64,000 nucleotides of DNA from OCS116 sp051531935 (GTDB lineage Bacteria; Pseudomonadota; Alphaproteobacteria; Rhizobiales; OSC116), in assembly GCA_051531935.1 (NCBI GenBank), contig JAOPTR010000016.1:310001-374000 (forward strand), given 5' to 3'. The translations under genes and the position numbers were made by a program. A model generated the notes under the pieces. The model had not been told where the DNA came from and searched no databases. It saw nothing but the letters and a program-made list of their open reading frames with translations. Below are positions 17,168 to 26,764 of the stretch, piece after piece (positions within the stretch are counted from its first letter, which is position 1; every line of letters starts with the position of its first letter).

Positions 17168-19831
17168 CTAATGTACGCTGATATTATAATCACCAGAACC
17201 TAGATTAAATACGGCTCGAGAACCACCATATAAATTCTGATAGCTCACTTCAACCGCGTTGCCGTTGACCAATATTTCTGCGCCTTTGGTGGCTTCCAAT
17301 TGGATGGTTGCCGAAGTGTTGGCTGGAATTGAAATTTTATATTCAGTTCCATTTTCTAACTTTTTCCAATTGGATATAATTTGCCCATTTGGCGATGTAA
17401 AACCAGTGTCGCAATGGTCTAAATCGCCACCTAAAGTTGGTCTTAATGTAAATGTTTGAAAGGCTGAGCTTTCTGCATTTGGAACAATTCCACCCATCCA
17501 TTCAAACATCCATTCGCCAACTGAACCATAGGCATAATGGTTGAAACTGTTCATATTTGGCACTTGGAAGCCATGCTCGTGTGTCCAGCCATCCCAACGT
17601 TCCCAAATTGTGGTTGCGCCGTTGACTATTGAATAGCCCCAAGATGGCATTTTTTCGCTCATTGCCAATTTATAAGCCAAATCTGAATGGCCAAATTCGG
17701 AAAGTATGGGGCAGATATGGCGTACACCCAAAAAGCCTATTTGCACTTTATCGTCGGCATCATGGATATTTTGCACCAATAAATCGACTGATTTTTGCAC
17801 GAGATTATCTGGCACTAGGCCCACAAACAGGCTGAGTAAATAAGAAGTTTGTGAGCTAGAGCCAATACTGCCATCGGCATTTACATATTTAGCCACATAT
17901 GCTTCTTCAATACAGTTATAGAGCGCATCATAATAGGCGATGTCCTCGCGAATATTCAATATTTCTGCGGCTTGTTTCATTAGTTTTGCCATCCACGCAT
18001 AATAAGCGGTGGCAACCAGATCGTTAGGGGTGGCTTGGCCGATAAATAGCCAATCGCCATAATTATTATGATTGCGGTTTTCGCGTATATAATCTGGGTT
18101 ATGTTTGCGGATAAATTCAATCCATTTTTTCATGGGTTGGTACATGCGTTCTACAATGCGTTTATCACCATAACGATCATGTAGTAGCAATGGTAAGACA
18201 ACACCTGCATCGCCCCAAGCAGGTGCGCCATCATTGGTTGAATTTGAACGAGGGGCAACATCAGGAAATGCGCCTTCTTCCGATTGATCATCCACAATAT
18301 CATCTAGCCATTTGGTGAAAAATGCAGATATATCCATATTGTAAGCGGCTGTTGGGGCGAATACTTGGCCGTCGGCTGTCCACCCTAGGCGTTCATCACG
18401 CTGCGGGCAATCCATCGGCACGGAAACAAAATTACCGCGCTGTCCCCAAAATATATTGCTGTAAAGTTGGTTTAGCAAACCACTAGAGCATTTAAAACTC
18501 GACATTTCTGGGAGGTCATTATTAATCACAATGCCTTCAATATCATTAATATCTGGTTCGTAATCTAGGCCATATATACCCACATATTGAAACCCATGAA
18601 ATGTGAAAGTTGGGGTATATTCAACCGCGCCATCTTTATGCGCTACATAAATATCTTCTTGTTGGGCGGTACGTAAATTCTCGAGATACAAATCGCCAGT
18701 ATCTTGCAACATTTCGGCATGTACAAGACGCACCACTTGATCTGTTTTGGCTTTGAATTTGGCGGTGCAAAAGCCAACCATATTCTGGCCCAAATCAAAT
18801 ACCCATGCGCCATCGGGCGCTTGTTTAACCGATTTTGGTTTTAGCTTGCGTGTACAACGAACAGGTTGCGCGCGAGCTGCGCATAAAAACTCGGCAGGCG
18901 CGCCAACATCTGTGCCTGCATAATCCCATTCGGCATCATCAAAACTTGGCGTATCCCAACCAGTAGGATACATGCGGCTATCGAATTTTTCGCCTTTTAG
19001 CATGTCAGAATATATCAACCCACCGATAAAATGTTTCCAACTTCCATCGGTTTCGATACGTACGGTTTGCCCATTATCCAACTCTACAATTAAAAAACCT
19101 GACAGCTGAGGTTTACGCCCCCAAATACCTGCAGGTTTTTTACTATCAAGCCCTAGGAAACCTGCATACCAACCTTCGGCAAGTAAAGCACCGATGGCAT
19201 TTTCACCTTGATTAAGCTGTGCGGCAACATCGTATGATTGATATTCGACTCGTTTGTGATAATCGGTAAAACTTGGCGTTAAATAATCATCACTCACACG
19301 CTCGCCATTGATGAAAAAGCGATATGCGCCCAGTGCTGTGGCGTATAGACGTGCAGATTTAACACCAGCTCCTAGGGTAAAGTTTTTACGGAAATTGGAA
19401 ATATTAGCTGCCCTAAACGGGTTGCGATAAAGCAATGTGGCTTCTGGTGGCCGCGCGCCTTTTGATGGCGTGACGCAAATCCATTCGGCATCCCATTTTT
19501 TGTGCATTAAGCCCATGGTAAAATTATCAGTGGCAGTAGATAATTGGCCTGCCTCATCCCAAATATTCACTTGCCAAATATAGGTTTTAAGAGGCGACAG
19601 AGGCGCACCTGCATATTCATGTTCTAACGTTTGGTTAGAGTCAATTTGCTTGCTATCCCACATCACATCGCCATCTAAACCAGTGACAATGAGTTGAAAT
19701 GCCGATTGTGAGCGGTCAAAACCTTCGCCCGATAAACTCCACGAAAAACGTGGATTTGGCTCGTCGATAGCAACCGCCTGTTGTAGATGTTCGCAGCGTA
19801 AATTGTCTATTACAAGTGCAGAATTAGTCAT
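17168..19831 (-). CDS. alpha-L-rhamnosidase, glycoside hydrolase family 78
   Basis: An 887-residue GH78 enzyme without signal peptide, so it acts in the cytoplasm on imported rhamnosides. N-terminal beta domains (about 1-430; ARLYATALGAYRFFINGERVSDDYLTP is typical) precede the (alpha/alpha)6 catalytic domain. The active-site segment is DCPQRDERLGWTADGQ, with Asp479, Glu480 and Asp487 matching the conserved acidic cluster of GH78. A second conserved Glu lies in FNHYAYGSVGEW. A C-terminal beta sandwich closes the protein. It is the last gene of GH43-PhyH-GH78, 11 bp behind the PhyH gene, and probably controlled from the shared region at 22378-22450. Confidence 0.93.
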   Translation of the reverse strand: MTNSALVIDNLRCEHLQQAVAIDEPNPRFSWSLSGEGFDRSQSAFQLIVTGLDGDVMWDSKQIDSNQTLEHEYAGAPLSPLKTYIWQVNIWDEAGQLSTATDNFTMGLMHKKWDAEWICVTPSKGARPPEATLLYRNPFRAANISNFRKNFTLGAGVKSARLYATALGAYRFFINGERVSDDYLTPSFTDYHKRVEYQSYDVAAQLNQGENAIGALLAEGWYAGFLGLDSKKPAGIWGRKPQLSGFLIVELDNGQTVRIETDGSWKHFIGGLIYSDMLKGEKFDSRMYPTGWDTPSFDDAEWDYAGTDVGAPAEFLCAARAQPVRCTRKLKPKSVKQAPDGAWVFDLGQNMVGFCTAKFKAKTDQVVRLVHAEMLQDTGDLYLENLRTAQQEDIYVAHKDGAVEYTPTFTFHGFQYVGIYGLDYEPDINDIEGIVINNDLPEMSSFKCSSGLLNQLYSNIFWGQRGNFVSVPMDCPQRDERLGWTADGQVFAPTAAYNMDISAFFTKWLDDIVDDQSEEGAFPDVAPRSNSTNDGAPAWGDAGVVLPLLLHDRYGDKRIVERMYQPMKKWIEFIRKHNPDYIRENRNHNNYGDWLFIGQATPNDLVATAYYAWMAKLMKQAAEILNIREDIAYYDALYNCIEEAYVAKYVNADGSIGSSSQTSYLLSLFVGLVPDNLVQKSVDLLVQNIHDADDKVQIGFLGVRHICPILSEFGHSDLAYKLAMSEKMPSWGYSIVNGATTIWERWDGWTHEHGFQVPNMNSFNHYAYGSVGEWMFEWMGGIVPNAESSAFQTFTLRPTLGGDLDHCDTGFTSPNGQIISNWKKLENGTEYKISIPANTSATIQLEATKGAEILVNGNAVEVSYQNLYGGSRAVFNLGSGDYNISVH

Positions 19832-19842
19832 TTAATTACCCG

Positions 19843-20676
19843 TTATTTTGATTTTTTATATTTTGGAAAAACAATTTTCCGCCTTTGTTCCGTTAGGCGT
19901 TCTAATAGGGCTTCACTAGGGGTGAAATCATGTCTAAAATTTGCCCAAGATGGGCCATAGCGATATACGCAAATGCGGCGTTGGCCTTCATTTATACGCC
20001 GTGCCGAGCCATGCATTAAAGCATCAACAAAAAGCAAGGCATCTCCTGCTTGTAAATGCACTTCTATTGCCCCCTTAACATCGTCGGTCGACATGCCTGT
20101 TTCGCCACGTTGTTCAATGGGTACGGTATCGGGATGGCGAATGTTGGATTTATGACTGGCAGGTACGACCATGGTTGCGCCATCACCTTCGCCAATGTCC
20201 GTTAGCGCCATAAGAATATTCACCTGACCGCAATGAAAATTGCCAGCGTGAAACCTAAATTGTGTGCGAATTGTGCCCACTTGGCCACCCGAATGCACCC
20301 GCATGGCATCGCCTTTTTCACGGATGGAGCCGAAACATTCGTCAATAAACATGGGGCCTAAATGCCCATCAAAATTCTCCGGGTCATCAGTGCCGATAAA
20401 ATGTTTTACTTTTTCGAACCAAGATGGATGGTCGATCAAATCTTCCCACACACCGCCAGCCTCGTATAATTGCTGCACCATAATGCCATCTTGCTGCCCA
20501 TCAGCAACGACATGCATACCATGTAGCCAACCGCGGCCTTCAAAATTTTGAATTTCGTCATATGTCTCATTACACGCAGCAACTTGCGCAGGAGATAATG
20601 CATTTTTGATGATGAGAAACCCATTCAAATCAAATAAGTATCTATCCATTTCGGTCGGTCTATGATCTGTCATCAT
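19843..20676 (-). CDS. phytanoyl-CoA dioxygenase (PhyH) family protein
   Basis: A 277-residue cupin-fold protein of the PhyH superfamily, whose members are usually Fe(II)/2-oxoglutarate oxygenases. The core ALTDIGEGDGATMVVPASHKSN and the distal GDALLFVDALMHGSARR with His222 and a nearby Arg are clear. The usual proximal HxD iron motif is not: candidates are H128-S-G, H143-A-G and H148-C-G, all with Gly in place of Asp. Either the subfamily uses another ligand, or the site is open as in HxG/HxA halogenases, or iron binding is lost. Position between GH43 and GH78 genes, 6 bp and 11 bp away, implies a role on a sugar or aglycone. Function unknown. Confidence 0.75.
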   Translation of the reverse strand: MMTDHRPTEMDRYLFDLNGFLIIKNALSPAQVAACNETYDEIQNFEGRGWLHGMHVVADGQQDGIMVQQLYEAGGVWEDLIDHPSWFEKVKHFIGTDDPENFDGHLGPMFIDECFGSIREKGDAMRVHSGGQVGTIRTQFRFHAGNFHCGQVNILMALTDIGEGDGATMVVPASHKSNIRHPDTVPIEQRGETGMSTDDVKGAIEVHLQAGDALLFVDALMHGSARRINEGQRRICVYRYGPSWANFRHDFTPSEALLERLTEQRRKIVFPKYKKSK

Positions 20677-20682
20677 TTGCCC

Positions 20683-22284
20683 CTATTCGCAAAGTGGCTC
20701 ATATTCAAAATAACTGAAATCGGCAGGTTTGCCCATACCATTAATATCTTGCGCAGCCATGCCCACAAAAGGCCCTGTAAAGCAGCCACCGCCACATTGC
20801 ACACTGGCTTCATCTGACAAAATTGTTGCATCAAAATCATGACCGATTTTTGCGAATTCTTGGCCTTCTAGTGCATAGTAAAATTGCAGACGCGCAGCTT
20901 TTATAACAATTGCCAAGCGTATTTTACCTTCATTAGGCACTTGCACTGGATCGCATGGAAAACTTGTACGGCCAGTTGGGTTATCGGCAGCTACATTCAT
21001 TATAAGTAACTCACGCTGCCCAGAACTATCGGCTGTTAAGGCTAAATAATAATGCGCTTTTTGGCTGTAATAAGCGGTTATGCCCGCCATTTCTCGCTCG
21101 TCATTGGGGCTAAATGCTAACTCTGTTTCGGCTCTATAGTCAAAGTGAGTTTGGCGACGCGCCACTAAAGCTTGCTCAAATGGGGAGCCGATGGATTCGC
21201 GACCAAATAGCCTTAAAAATCCATCGGTAATTGTAAAAATTCGTTCTTTTTCGGGTGTTCTGAGCCATTGAAAATCTATGGGCAACTCATCATTAAATTC
21301 ATATTTATGGGTTTGGTTATGGATTGTGCGGTCTGGAATGCCTAACACATCGACCTCGACCGATGGTAAGGGGCCGTTTTTAACATATAACCAATCATCA
21401 TGCCATTCACATTCTTGAATGGAAGTTTCTCGCCCTAATACTGAGCGCCGTTTTTGGGTCACAGGCCTGCCAGATAAATGTACTAAATAGGTGCGGCCAT
21501 CTGGTGTTTCGACCAAATCACCATGCCCTGCCCTTTGAATGGGATGAAGCGGGTTGTCTTTTGCTGTGACAATGTGTTTATCGGGATGGGTTTCATATGG
21601 CCCCATTAGATTTTTTGAACGCGCTAAGGTGCAGGCATGTTCAAAGCCTGTGCCGCCCTCGGCGGTTAATAGATAATAATAACCATTCTTTTTATATATA
21701 TGCGGGCCTTCGGTGAGAGCCAAATCTGTACCCTCGTACAACATTTCGCGTTTCCCTATAAGTTGCCGTGTTTTTGGGTCGAACTCTTGTATAACAATGC
21801 CAGCAAAAAAGTTGGGGCGCGCTCTGTGATCCCAAATCATTTGTATAAACCATTTTCTGCCGTCACCACCGTCGGCAATTTCATCATGAAATAATGAAGG
21901 GTCAAAGCCGCCACCATTTATAAATGTGCCTTCTGACCATGGCCCCTCGATGGTGGGTGATGTCACTACATAATTAAGAGCATCTTTATAAGAGCCATGA
22001 TGACGCTTCATATCGGTATAAATTAACCAAAACAAGCCGTCGCTATAGGTAAGGCAAGGCGCCCAAACACCGCCACTATCCACATCGCCACGCATATCCA
22101 ATTGATCAGCACGCTCTAATGGGCGTTTCACCAATTCCCAATTGGCTAAATCCGTTGATTGATGGATTTGCACGCCAGGATACCATTCGAACGTTGAGGT
22201 TGCGATATAATAGGTATCACCCACCCGACATATAGATGGGTCGGGGTTAAAACCTGGTAGTATTGGATTGGTAACTTTAGCCAT
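20683..22284 (-). CDS. glycoside hydrolase family 43 (beta-xylosidase/alpha-L-arabinofuranosidase)
   Basis: A 533-residue GH43 enzyme: five-bladed propeller (about 1-310) plus a C-terminal beta-sandwich (about 330-533) as in XynB-type xylosidases. The catalytic base is Asp15 in PGFNPDPSI, the pKa modulator is Asp in GGGFDPSLF and the general acid Glu is in LTEGPHIYKK. No signal peptide, hence intracellular. First gene of the GH43-PhyH-GH78 operon, divergent from rhaR, with the candidate RhaR operator between them. Xylosidase versus arabinofuranosidase cannot be settled from sequence alone. Confidence 0.9.
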   Translation of the reverse strand: MAKVTNPILPGFNPDPSICRVGDTYYIATSTFEWYPGVQIHQSTDLANWELVKRPLERADQLDMRGDVDSGGVWAPCLTYSDGLFWLIYTDMKRHHGSYKDALNYVVTSPTIEGPWSEGTFINGGGFDPSLFHDEIADGGDGRKWFIQMIWDHRARPNFFAGIVIQEFDPKTRQLIGKREMLYEGTDLALTEGPHIYKKNGYYYLLTAEGGTGFEHACTLARSKNLMGPYETHPDKHIVTAKDNPLHPIQRAGHGDLVETPDGRTYLVHLSGRPVTQKRRSVLGRETSIQECEWHDDWLYVKNGPLPSVEVDVLGIPDRTIHNQTHKYEFNDELPIDFQWLRTPEKERIFTITDGFLRLFGRESIGSPFEQALVARRQTHFDYRAETELAFSPNDEREMAGITAYYSQKAHYYLALTADSSGQRELLIMNVAADNPTGRTSFPCDPVQVPNEGKIRLAIVIKAARLQFYYALEGQEFAKIGHDFDATILSDEASVQCGGGCFTGPFVGMAAQDINGMGKPADFSYFEYEPLCE

Positions 22285-22377
22285 AAATGCTCCATTAAAC
22301 GATTGCGAATCCTATTTGTGTAATCTAAGATTTACAACCAGTAATTATCGTTAATATCACCCCCAACAACCCTCAAA

Positions 22378-22450
22378 GTCAATCATAAAATAACGTTATT
22401 TGGTTGAATTTGTAAGTTTTTGATTGAAATTGCTTGAAATTTGATTAGTT
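22378..22450. promoter_or_regulatory. candidate RhaR operator region A (GH43 operon / rhaR)
   Basis: Contains GTCAATCATAAA (22378-22389), identical to twelve bases in the 31.1-kb region, then the perfect 14-bp palindrome AAATAACGTTATTT (22388-22401). After these comes an inverted cluster with TTTTTGATTGAAAT and phased TTGAAAT/TTGATT repeats at about 10-bp steps (22417-22447). It lies in the divergent gap between the GH43 operon and the DeoR-family gene. DeoR-type repressors commonly bind several phased repeats. Confidence 0.55.
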
Positions 22451-22477
22451 TGAAGGTGAATAAGGAAGGTTTTGACT

Positions 22478-23269
22478 ATGCATGAAAGTGAACGCTATCT
22501 ATTAATACTCAGTGTATTACGCGAAAAGCCCGTGGCTACGGTTAAGGAATTAGTGTCGCTAACTCAATCCTCCGAAGCAACCATAAGACGCGACATAAGC
22601 GTGTTGAATGAGCGCAACAAATTACGTAAAATTAGGGGCGGTGTGGAAGCTTTGCATCCGCCTACTATGGGGCTATCTGGCCGACCATTTACTTATAACA
22701 GCAATTTTAACATTGAACGAAAGCGTGCGATTGCCCAAGCTGCCGTGGCGCTGTGCGATGAAAATGAAGCCATCATTATCAATGGTGGCACCACTACTTT
22801 TCAAATGGTTCATTTTTTAACCAACCGTCGCATGCAAGTGTTTACCAACAGCCTGCCCATTGCCGACCATTTGCTAAATAACAGTAAAAACATGGTGGTT
22901 GTGCCTGGTGGTACGATATATCGTGAACAGAATATAATTTTAAGCCCGTTTGAAAATGATGGATCTAAACATTTTTCAGCACGCAAAATGTTTATGGGTG
23001 CGCAAGGTGTTAGCACCTTAGGCATTATGGAGGTTGACCCACTGGTAATTCAGGCTGAAGAAAAGCTAATTAACCAAGCTGATGACCTGATTGTATTGGT
23101 CGACTCTACAAAATTTGACAAAAGATCTAGCCTTATTTTATGCCCCCTCACCCGCGCTGCAACCATAATTACCGATGATGGAATATCTGCCGAGAAACGC
23201 GACATGATTGAGCAATCGGGTGTGAACCTAATTGTCGTGCCTGTAGATGGTGATGGCGATGCCCAGTAA
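22478..23269 (+). CDS. rhaR: DeoR family transcriptional regulator, probable rhamnose regulator RhaR
   Basis: A 263-residue DeoR protein. The helix-turn-helix is near residues 17-55 (ATVKELVSLTQSSEATIRRDI, then KIRGGVEAL), followed by the sugar-phosphate-sensing domain with IINGGTTTFQMV and VVPGGTIYREQ. ATG 22478 is chosen because AAGGAAGG lies 8 nt upstream; a TTG at 22472 is in frame. In Rhizobium the rhamnose locus is controlled by a DeoR-type RhaR, and this gene sits with rhaK, rhaDI and rhaSTPQU. The symbol rests on context; binding to the shared GTCAATCA element is inference. Confidence 0.8.
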   Translation: MHESERYLLILSVLREKPVATVKELVSLTQSSEATIRRDISVLNERNKLRKIRGGVEALHPPTMGLSGRPFTYNSNFNIERKRAIAQAAVALCDENEAIIINGGTTTFQMVHFLTNRRMQVFTNSLPIADHLLNNSKNMVVVPGGTIYREQNIILSPFENDGSKHFSARKMFMGAQGVSTLGIMEVDPLVIQAEEKLINQADDLIVLVDSTKFDKRSSLILCPLTRAATIITDDGISAEKRDMIEQSGVNLIVVPVDGDGDAQ

Positions 23270-24107
23270 CAGCTCATCCATCACCTTTACTGATGGGCTG
23301 AAAATTCCTCAAATTGGGTTTGGTGTTGCAGGTATATTGCCTGAAAATACAACCAAAATGGTTATGGCAGCTTTGAACGCTGGCTATAGGATGATTGACA
23401 ATGCGTCTATTTATAAAAACGAAATAGAAGTTGGAACTGCCTTGGCGGCGGGCGATGTACCCGTAAGCGAAATATTTATAACAAGCAAGGTATGGCCGAC
23501 GGATTATGGTTTTGACAATGTGATAAGCGCTTGTTGGAAAAGCCTTGCAGCTTTGCAAGTTAACCAGCTTGATCTTTATTTATTGCATTGGCCTGCGCCC
23601 TCACTTGGCTTATATATCGAAAGTTGGAAAGCACTAATTGAACTGCAAAAACTTGGGTTGGTAAAATCTATTGGGGTCTCTAATTTTTACCCCAACCAAA
23701 TTGACGAACTGATAAAAGCGACAGGCGTAAAACCCGCTGTGAACCAAATTGAGCTGCACCCTTATTATCAACGCTGTGCTGAAAAGAATTTTCATATTTC
23801 GCAAGAAATTGCAACGCAATGTTGGTCACCCCTTGGGCGAGCGACCTGCCTTAATGACCCTATATTGGTGAAAATGGCCTCAAAAATTGGCAAAACACCC
23901 GCTCAAATTGTTTTAAAATGGCAATTACAAAACGGCAATATTGTGATTCCTCGAAGCCGAAATATTGAACGAATGAAGCAGAATATTGATATATTTGACT
24001 TCACATTGAATGATGAGAATATTCATCTGATAAATACGATGGATCAAGGTATGGGCGGGCGTCTAGGCCCAGATTTTGACCTAAAAGAATTACCGAGAAA
24101 CTCATGA
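23247..24107 (+). CDS. aldo/keto reductase
   Basis: About 280 residues, an NAD(P)H-dependent aldo/keto reductase with the catalytic tetrad visible: Asp and Tyr in MIDNASIYKNE, Lys in TSKVW, His in LLHWP. GVSNFYPNQIDEL, QIELHPYYQ and IPRSRNIERMKQN (cofactor binding) also match. In-frame ATGs exist at 23247, 23253 and 23259, all overlapping the rhaR 3' end, so the exact start is open. It lies between rhaR and rhaK, overlapping rhaK by four bases. A reductase is not part of the described rhizobial rha set; lactaldehyde or an uncommon sugar are possible substrates. Confidence 0.85.
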   Translation: MVMAMPSNSSSITFTDGLKIPQIGFGVAGILPENTTKMVMAALNAGYRMIDNASIYKNEIEVGTALAAGDVPVSEIFITSKVWPTDYGFDNVISACWKSLAALQVNQLDLYLLHWPAPSLGLYIESWKALIELQKLGLVKSIGVSNFYPNQIDELIKATGVKPAVNQIELHPYYQRCAEKNFHISQEIATQCWSPLGRATCLNDPILVKMASKIGKTPAQIVLKWQLQNGNIVIPRSRNIERMKQNIDIFDFTLNDENIHLINTMDQGMGGRLGPDFDLKELPRNS

Positions 24108-25477
24108 ATAAAGTTAAGAATATTGCGGTTATTGATATTGGTAAAACCCATGCAAAATTGGTATTATTTGATGCAAAATCTCAGAAACAATTAGCGTTAA
24201 AAAGCTGCAGTAATGATGTTGTGAACCAAGCGCCATACCCGCATCATAACATTGAGAATCTTTGGGAATTCATACTGCTTAGTTTGCAAAAACTGAACAT
24301 AGAGTTTGGCGTTGATGGAATAAGCGTTACCACCCATGGGGCAACGGCTGCGCTTTTGGCGGGCGATAAACTAGCCATGCCAATTATTGACTATGAATTT
24401 GACGGGGTTGAAACCTGTTTTGAAGAATATAATAAATTACGGCCAGATTTTAAAGAAAGTCTATCGCCTAAATTACCTGTTGGGTTAAACTTAGCGGCAC
24501 AAATTTATTGGCAGTCCCAAAATTTTAAAGGTGGCTTTTCTCAGGTCACTGATATTTTAATGTATCCACAATATTGGGTGTGGCGACTAACTGGCATTAA
24601 GGCCAGTGAAGTCACATCATTAGGCACACATACAGATATGTGGTGTCCAGACAAAAATGAATATTCTAGCTTGGTGACTAGCCAAAATTGGCTGAATTTA
24701 TTTCCACCCATGCGCAAGGCATCTGATGTTTTGGCCACCATAAAGCCCGAAATTTGCGAAGCAACTGGACTTAATGCCGAAACCACAGTTGTTTGCGGCA
24801 TTCATGATTCCAACGCCTCTCTACTCCCGTATTTGAGCGAGCTAAAAACGCCGTTTAGCGTTATTTCGTCTGGTACATGGACGATACATATGACTGTTGG
24901 CGGCTCGACCGAAAACCTAAACGCGAGCCGCGACAGCCTTGCCAATGTGGATGCTTATGGCCGCCCTGTGCCAACCGCCCGTTTTATGGGTGGGCGTGAA
25001 TATGAAATAATTATGGGCGAAGATAACCCTGATATTTCCCAAGTCGATATTGAATTTATCATTGATAATGAAATTTACATTTTGCCTACATTTGTTGCTG
25101 GCGTTGGGCCGTTCCCTAATTCTACCGGCAAATGGATTGGCCAAAATGAAGAATTAACGATGGCGCAAAGCGGTGCCGCAACCTCGCTTTATTTAGCAAT
25201 GATGAGCGCCGAATGTTTGAAATTGGCAGAATGTGGCGATAGAATAATTGTTGAAGGCCCGCTGACAAAAAACAAATTTTATTTACAAATTTTGTCTAAC
25301 CTGACCCAAAAACCAGTATATGCTTCAAAAGACGCAACTGGAACATCTACAGGTGCTGCTATGTTGTTTAAAACCGAAACAGCACCGCTTAAATTAAACG
25401 ATGCTGCAAAGCCATACCAAAATAAAAAGTTAGCTGAATATGTAGGTGGATGGTTCAAACAGATGGAATTAGCCTAA
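24104..25477 (+). CDS. rhaK: FGGY-family carbohydrate kinase, probable RhaK
   Basis: A 457-residue sugar kinase of the FGGY family: phosphate-binding DIGKTHAKLVLFD at residues 11-23, TTHGATAAL, GIHDSNASLLPYL, and the adenosine-region SSGTWT. Rhizobial RhaK is this type of kinase rather than an E. coli RhaB orthologue, and acts on the rhamnose/rhamnulose step. Coupled to the aldo/keto reductase by an ATGA overlap. Its last 9 bp overlap the end of the convergent Gfo/Idh gene. L-fuculokinase-like activity is the main alternative. Confidence 0.8.
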   Translation: MNKVKNIAVIDIGKTHAKLVLFDAKSQKQLALKSCSNDVVNQAPYPHHNIENLWEFILLSLQKLNIEFGVDGISVTTHGATAALLAGDKLAMPIIDYEFDGVETCFEEYNKLRPDFKESLSPKLPVGLNLAAQIYWQSQNFKGGFSQVTDILMYPQYWVWRLTGIKASEVTSLGTHTDMWCPDKNEYSSLVTSQNWLNLFPPMRKASDVLATIKPEICEATGLNAETTVVCGIHDSNASLLPYLSELKTPFSVISSGTWTIHMTVGGSTENLNASRDSLANVDAYGRPVPTARFMGGREYEIIMGEDNPDISQVDIEFIIDNEIYILPTFVAGVGPFPNSTGKWIGQNEELTMAQSGAATSLYLAMMSAECLKLAECGDRIIVEGPLTKNKFYLQILSNLTQKPVYASKDATGTSTGAAMLFKTETAPLKLNDAAKPYQNKKLAEYVGGWFKQMELA

Positions 25478-26764
25478 GCTATAAATGCCACTTTTATTTA
25501 ACATTTCAAACACATCAGTGGCTTGGCCATTTTTCATCGATTCATTAGCGGCTAGGCCAGTGATAATTGACCACGCACCGTCAACATGGGTTGAACCCCG
25601 TTTGTAGGGGTCGTCACCAACATTTTTGGCATCGAATAGATATCCGAGCATAACTGGGTCGGCACCGCCATGGGCGCCTTCACCAAACCAAACGTCAATA
25701 TCTTCGGGCGCTTTGCCTGCAACATGCAAAATTGTGCTCATTTCATCTCGATCAGTCATATCTCGCTCGCCACCAAATACGCCATGAACTTCGATATGTC
25801 GATGAGTAAGCTCTCCCTTAGTGCCATGGAATTTAACCTCAACACCTTCCCAAGGGCTATAAGCACACAATGTGTAATTAAGTGTCACATCATTGCTATA
25901 ACGAGTTTGCACCTGCATTGTATCTTCGATAGTGATGTCATCATCCCATACGCATTTATCGCGCAAATAGCCATCGACATCTTCATTATCTAGATAAAGG
26001 CTTTTGAGTAATTCATCTTCTTCGATGTTCAATTCGAAATCGCATTTATCGGCAATTTCACATGTATGACAACGTTCGCCATGAGCTTCCAAACCCAACC
26101 GCTTTGCTGTTTCTGGCGTGTAAAATTTAAGATCGCCAAATGCGTTTACAGATTTGGGTGTTGAGCCAATCCACCAGTTGAGCAAGTCAAAGTGATGGGT
26201 GGATTTATGCACCAATAGGCCGCCTGATTTTTCTTTATATCTATGCCAACGTCTAAAATAATCGGCACCATGTACACGGTCTAGATGCCAGCGAAAATCC
26301 ACAGCTGTAATGTCGCCGATAACACCAGATTGCAAAATATCTTTAATTTGTGTGCGTGCTGGAGTGTAACGATAATTAAAAGTAACCGCTACGGATTTTC
26401 CGCTTTTTTCTTGGGCATCCAAAATTTCTTTTAGCTTCACCAAATCGGTAGTCATTGGTTTTTCGGTGATAACATTGCAGCCGTTTAATAGACTACGTAC
26501 GATATAATCATGATGCAAATAATCAGGCACCGTCACCACAATATTATCGGGCTTTTGCTCGGCAATCATAGTTTCGAACTGGTCGGCATTATAGGTTGCA
26601 ATGCCATTGCCTTTTGGGTCTTTGATCTGACTGGCAGACAAAGCTAAGCGTTTTTCGTTATTGTCACAAAGCCCAACCAATTCGTTTTCTTCGGCGTAAG
26701 TTTCGGTCATGGTTCTGCGGTACATGCTGTGCCGCGCACCCGTGCCTACAATTGCGTATTTCAT
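25469..26764 (-). CDS. Gfo/Idh/MocA family oxidoreductase
   Basis: A 431-residue NAD(P)-dependent sugar oxidoreductase. It has the N-terminal Rossmann fold (YAIVGTGARHSMYR, VTVPDYLHHDY), the catalytic EKPMTTD with Lys, and the second motif GGLLVHKSTHHFDLLNWW. An insertion near residues 222-275 carries spaced cysteines (ERCHTCEIADKC, then DKCVWDDD), possibly a metal site. It abuts the ABC ATPase gene and is last in the CUT1 operon, so it probably oxidises or epimerises a sugar from the imported oligosaccharide. The sugar is not predictable. Confidence 0.87.
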   Translation of the reverse strand: MKYAIVGTGARHSMYRRTMTETYAEENELVGLCDNNEKRLALSASQIKDPKGNGIATYNADQFETMIAEQKPDNIVVTVPDYLHHDYIVRSLLNGCNVITEKPMTTDLVKLKEILDAQEKSGKSVAVTFNYRYTPARTQIKDILQSGVIGDITAVDFRWHLDRVHGADYFRRWHRYKEKSGGLLVHKSTHHFDLLNWWIGSTPKSVNAFGDLKFYTPETAKRLGLEAHGERCHTCEIADKCDFELNIEEDELLKSLYLDNEDVDGYLRDKCVWDDDITIEDTMQVQTRYSNDVTLNYTLCAYSPWEGVEVKFHGTKGELTHRHIEVHGVFGGERDMTDRDEMSTILHVAGKAPEDIDVWFGEGAHGGADPVMLGYLFDAKNVGDDPYKRGSTHVDGAWSIITGLAANESMKNGQATDVFEMLNKSGIYSLG

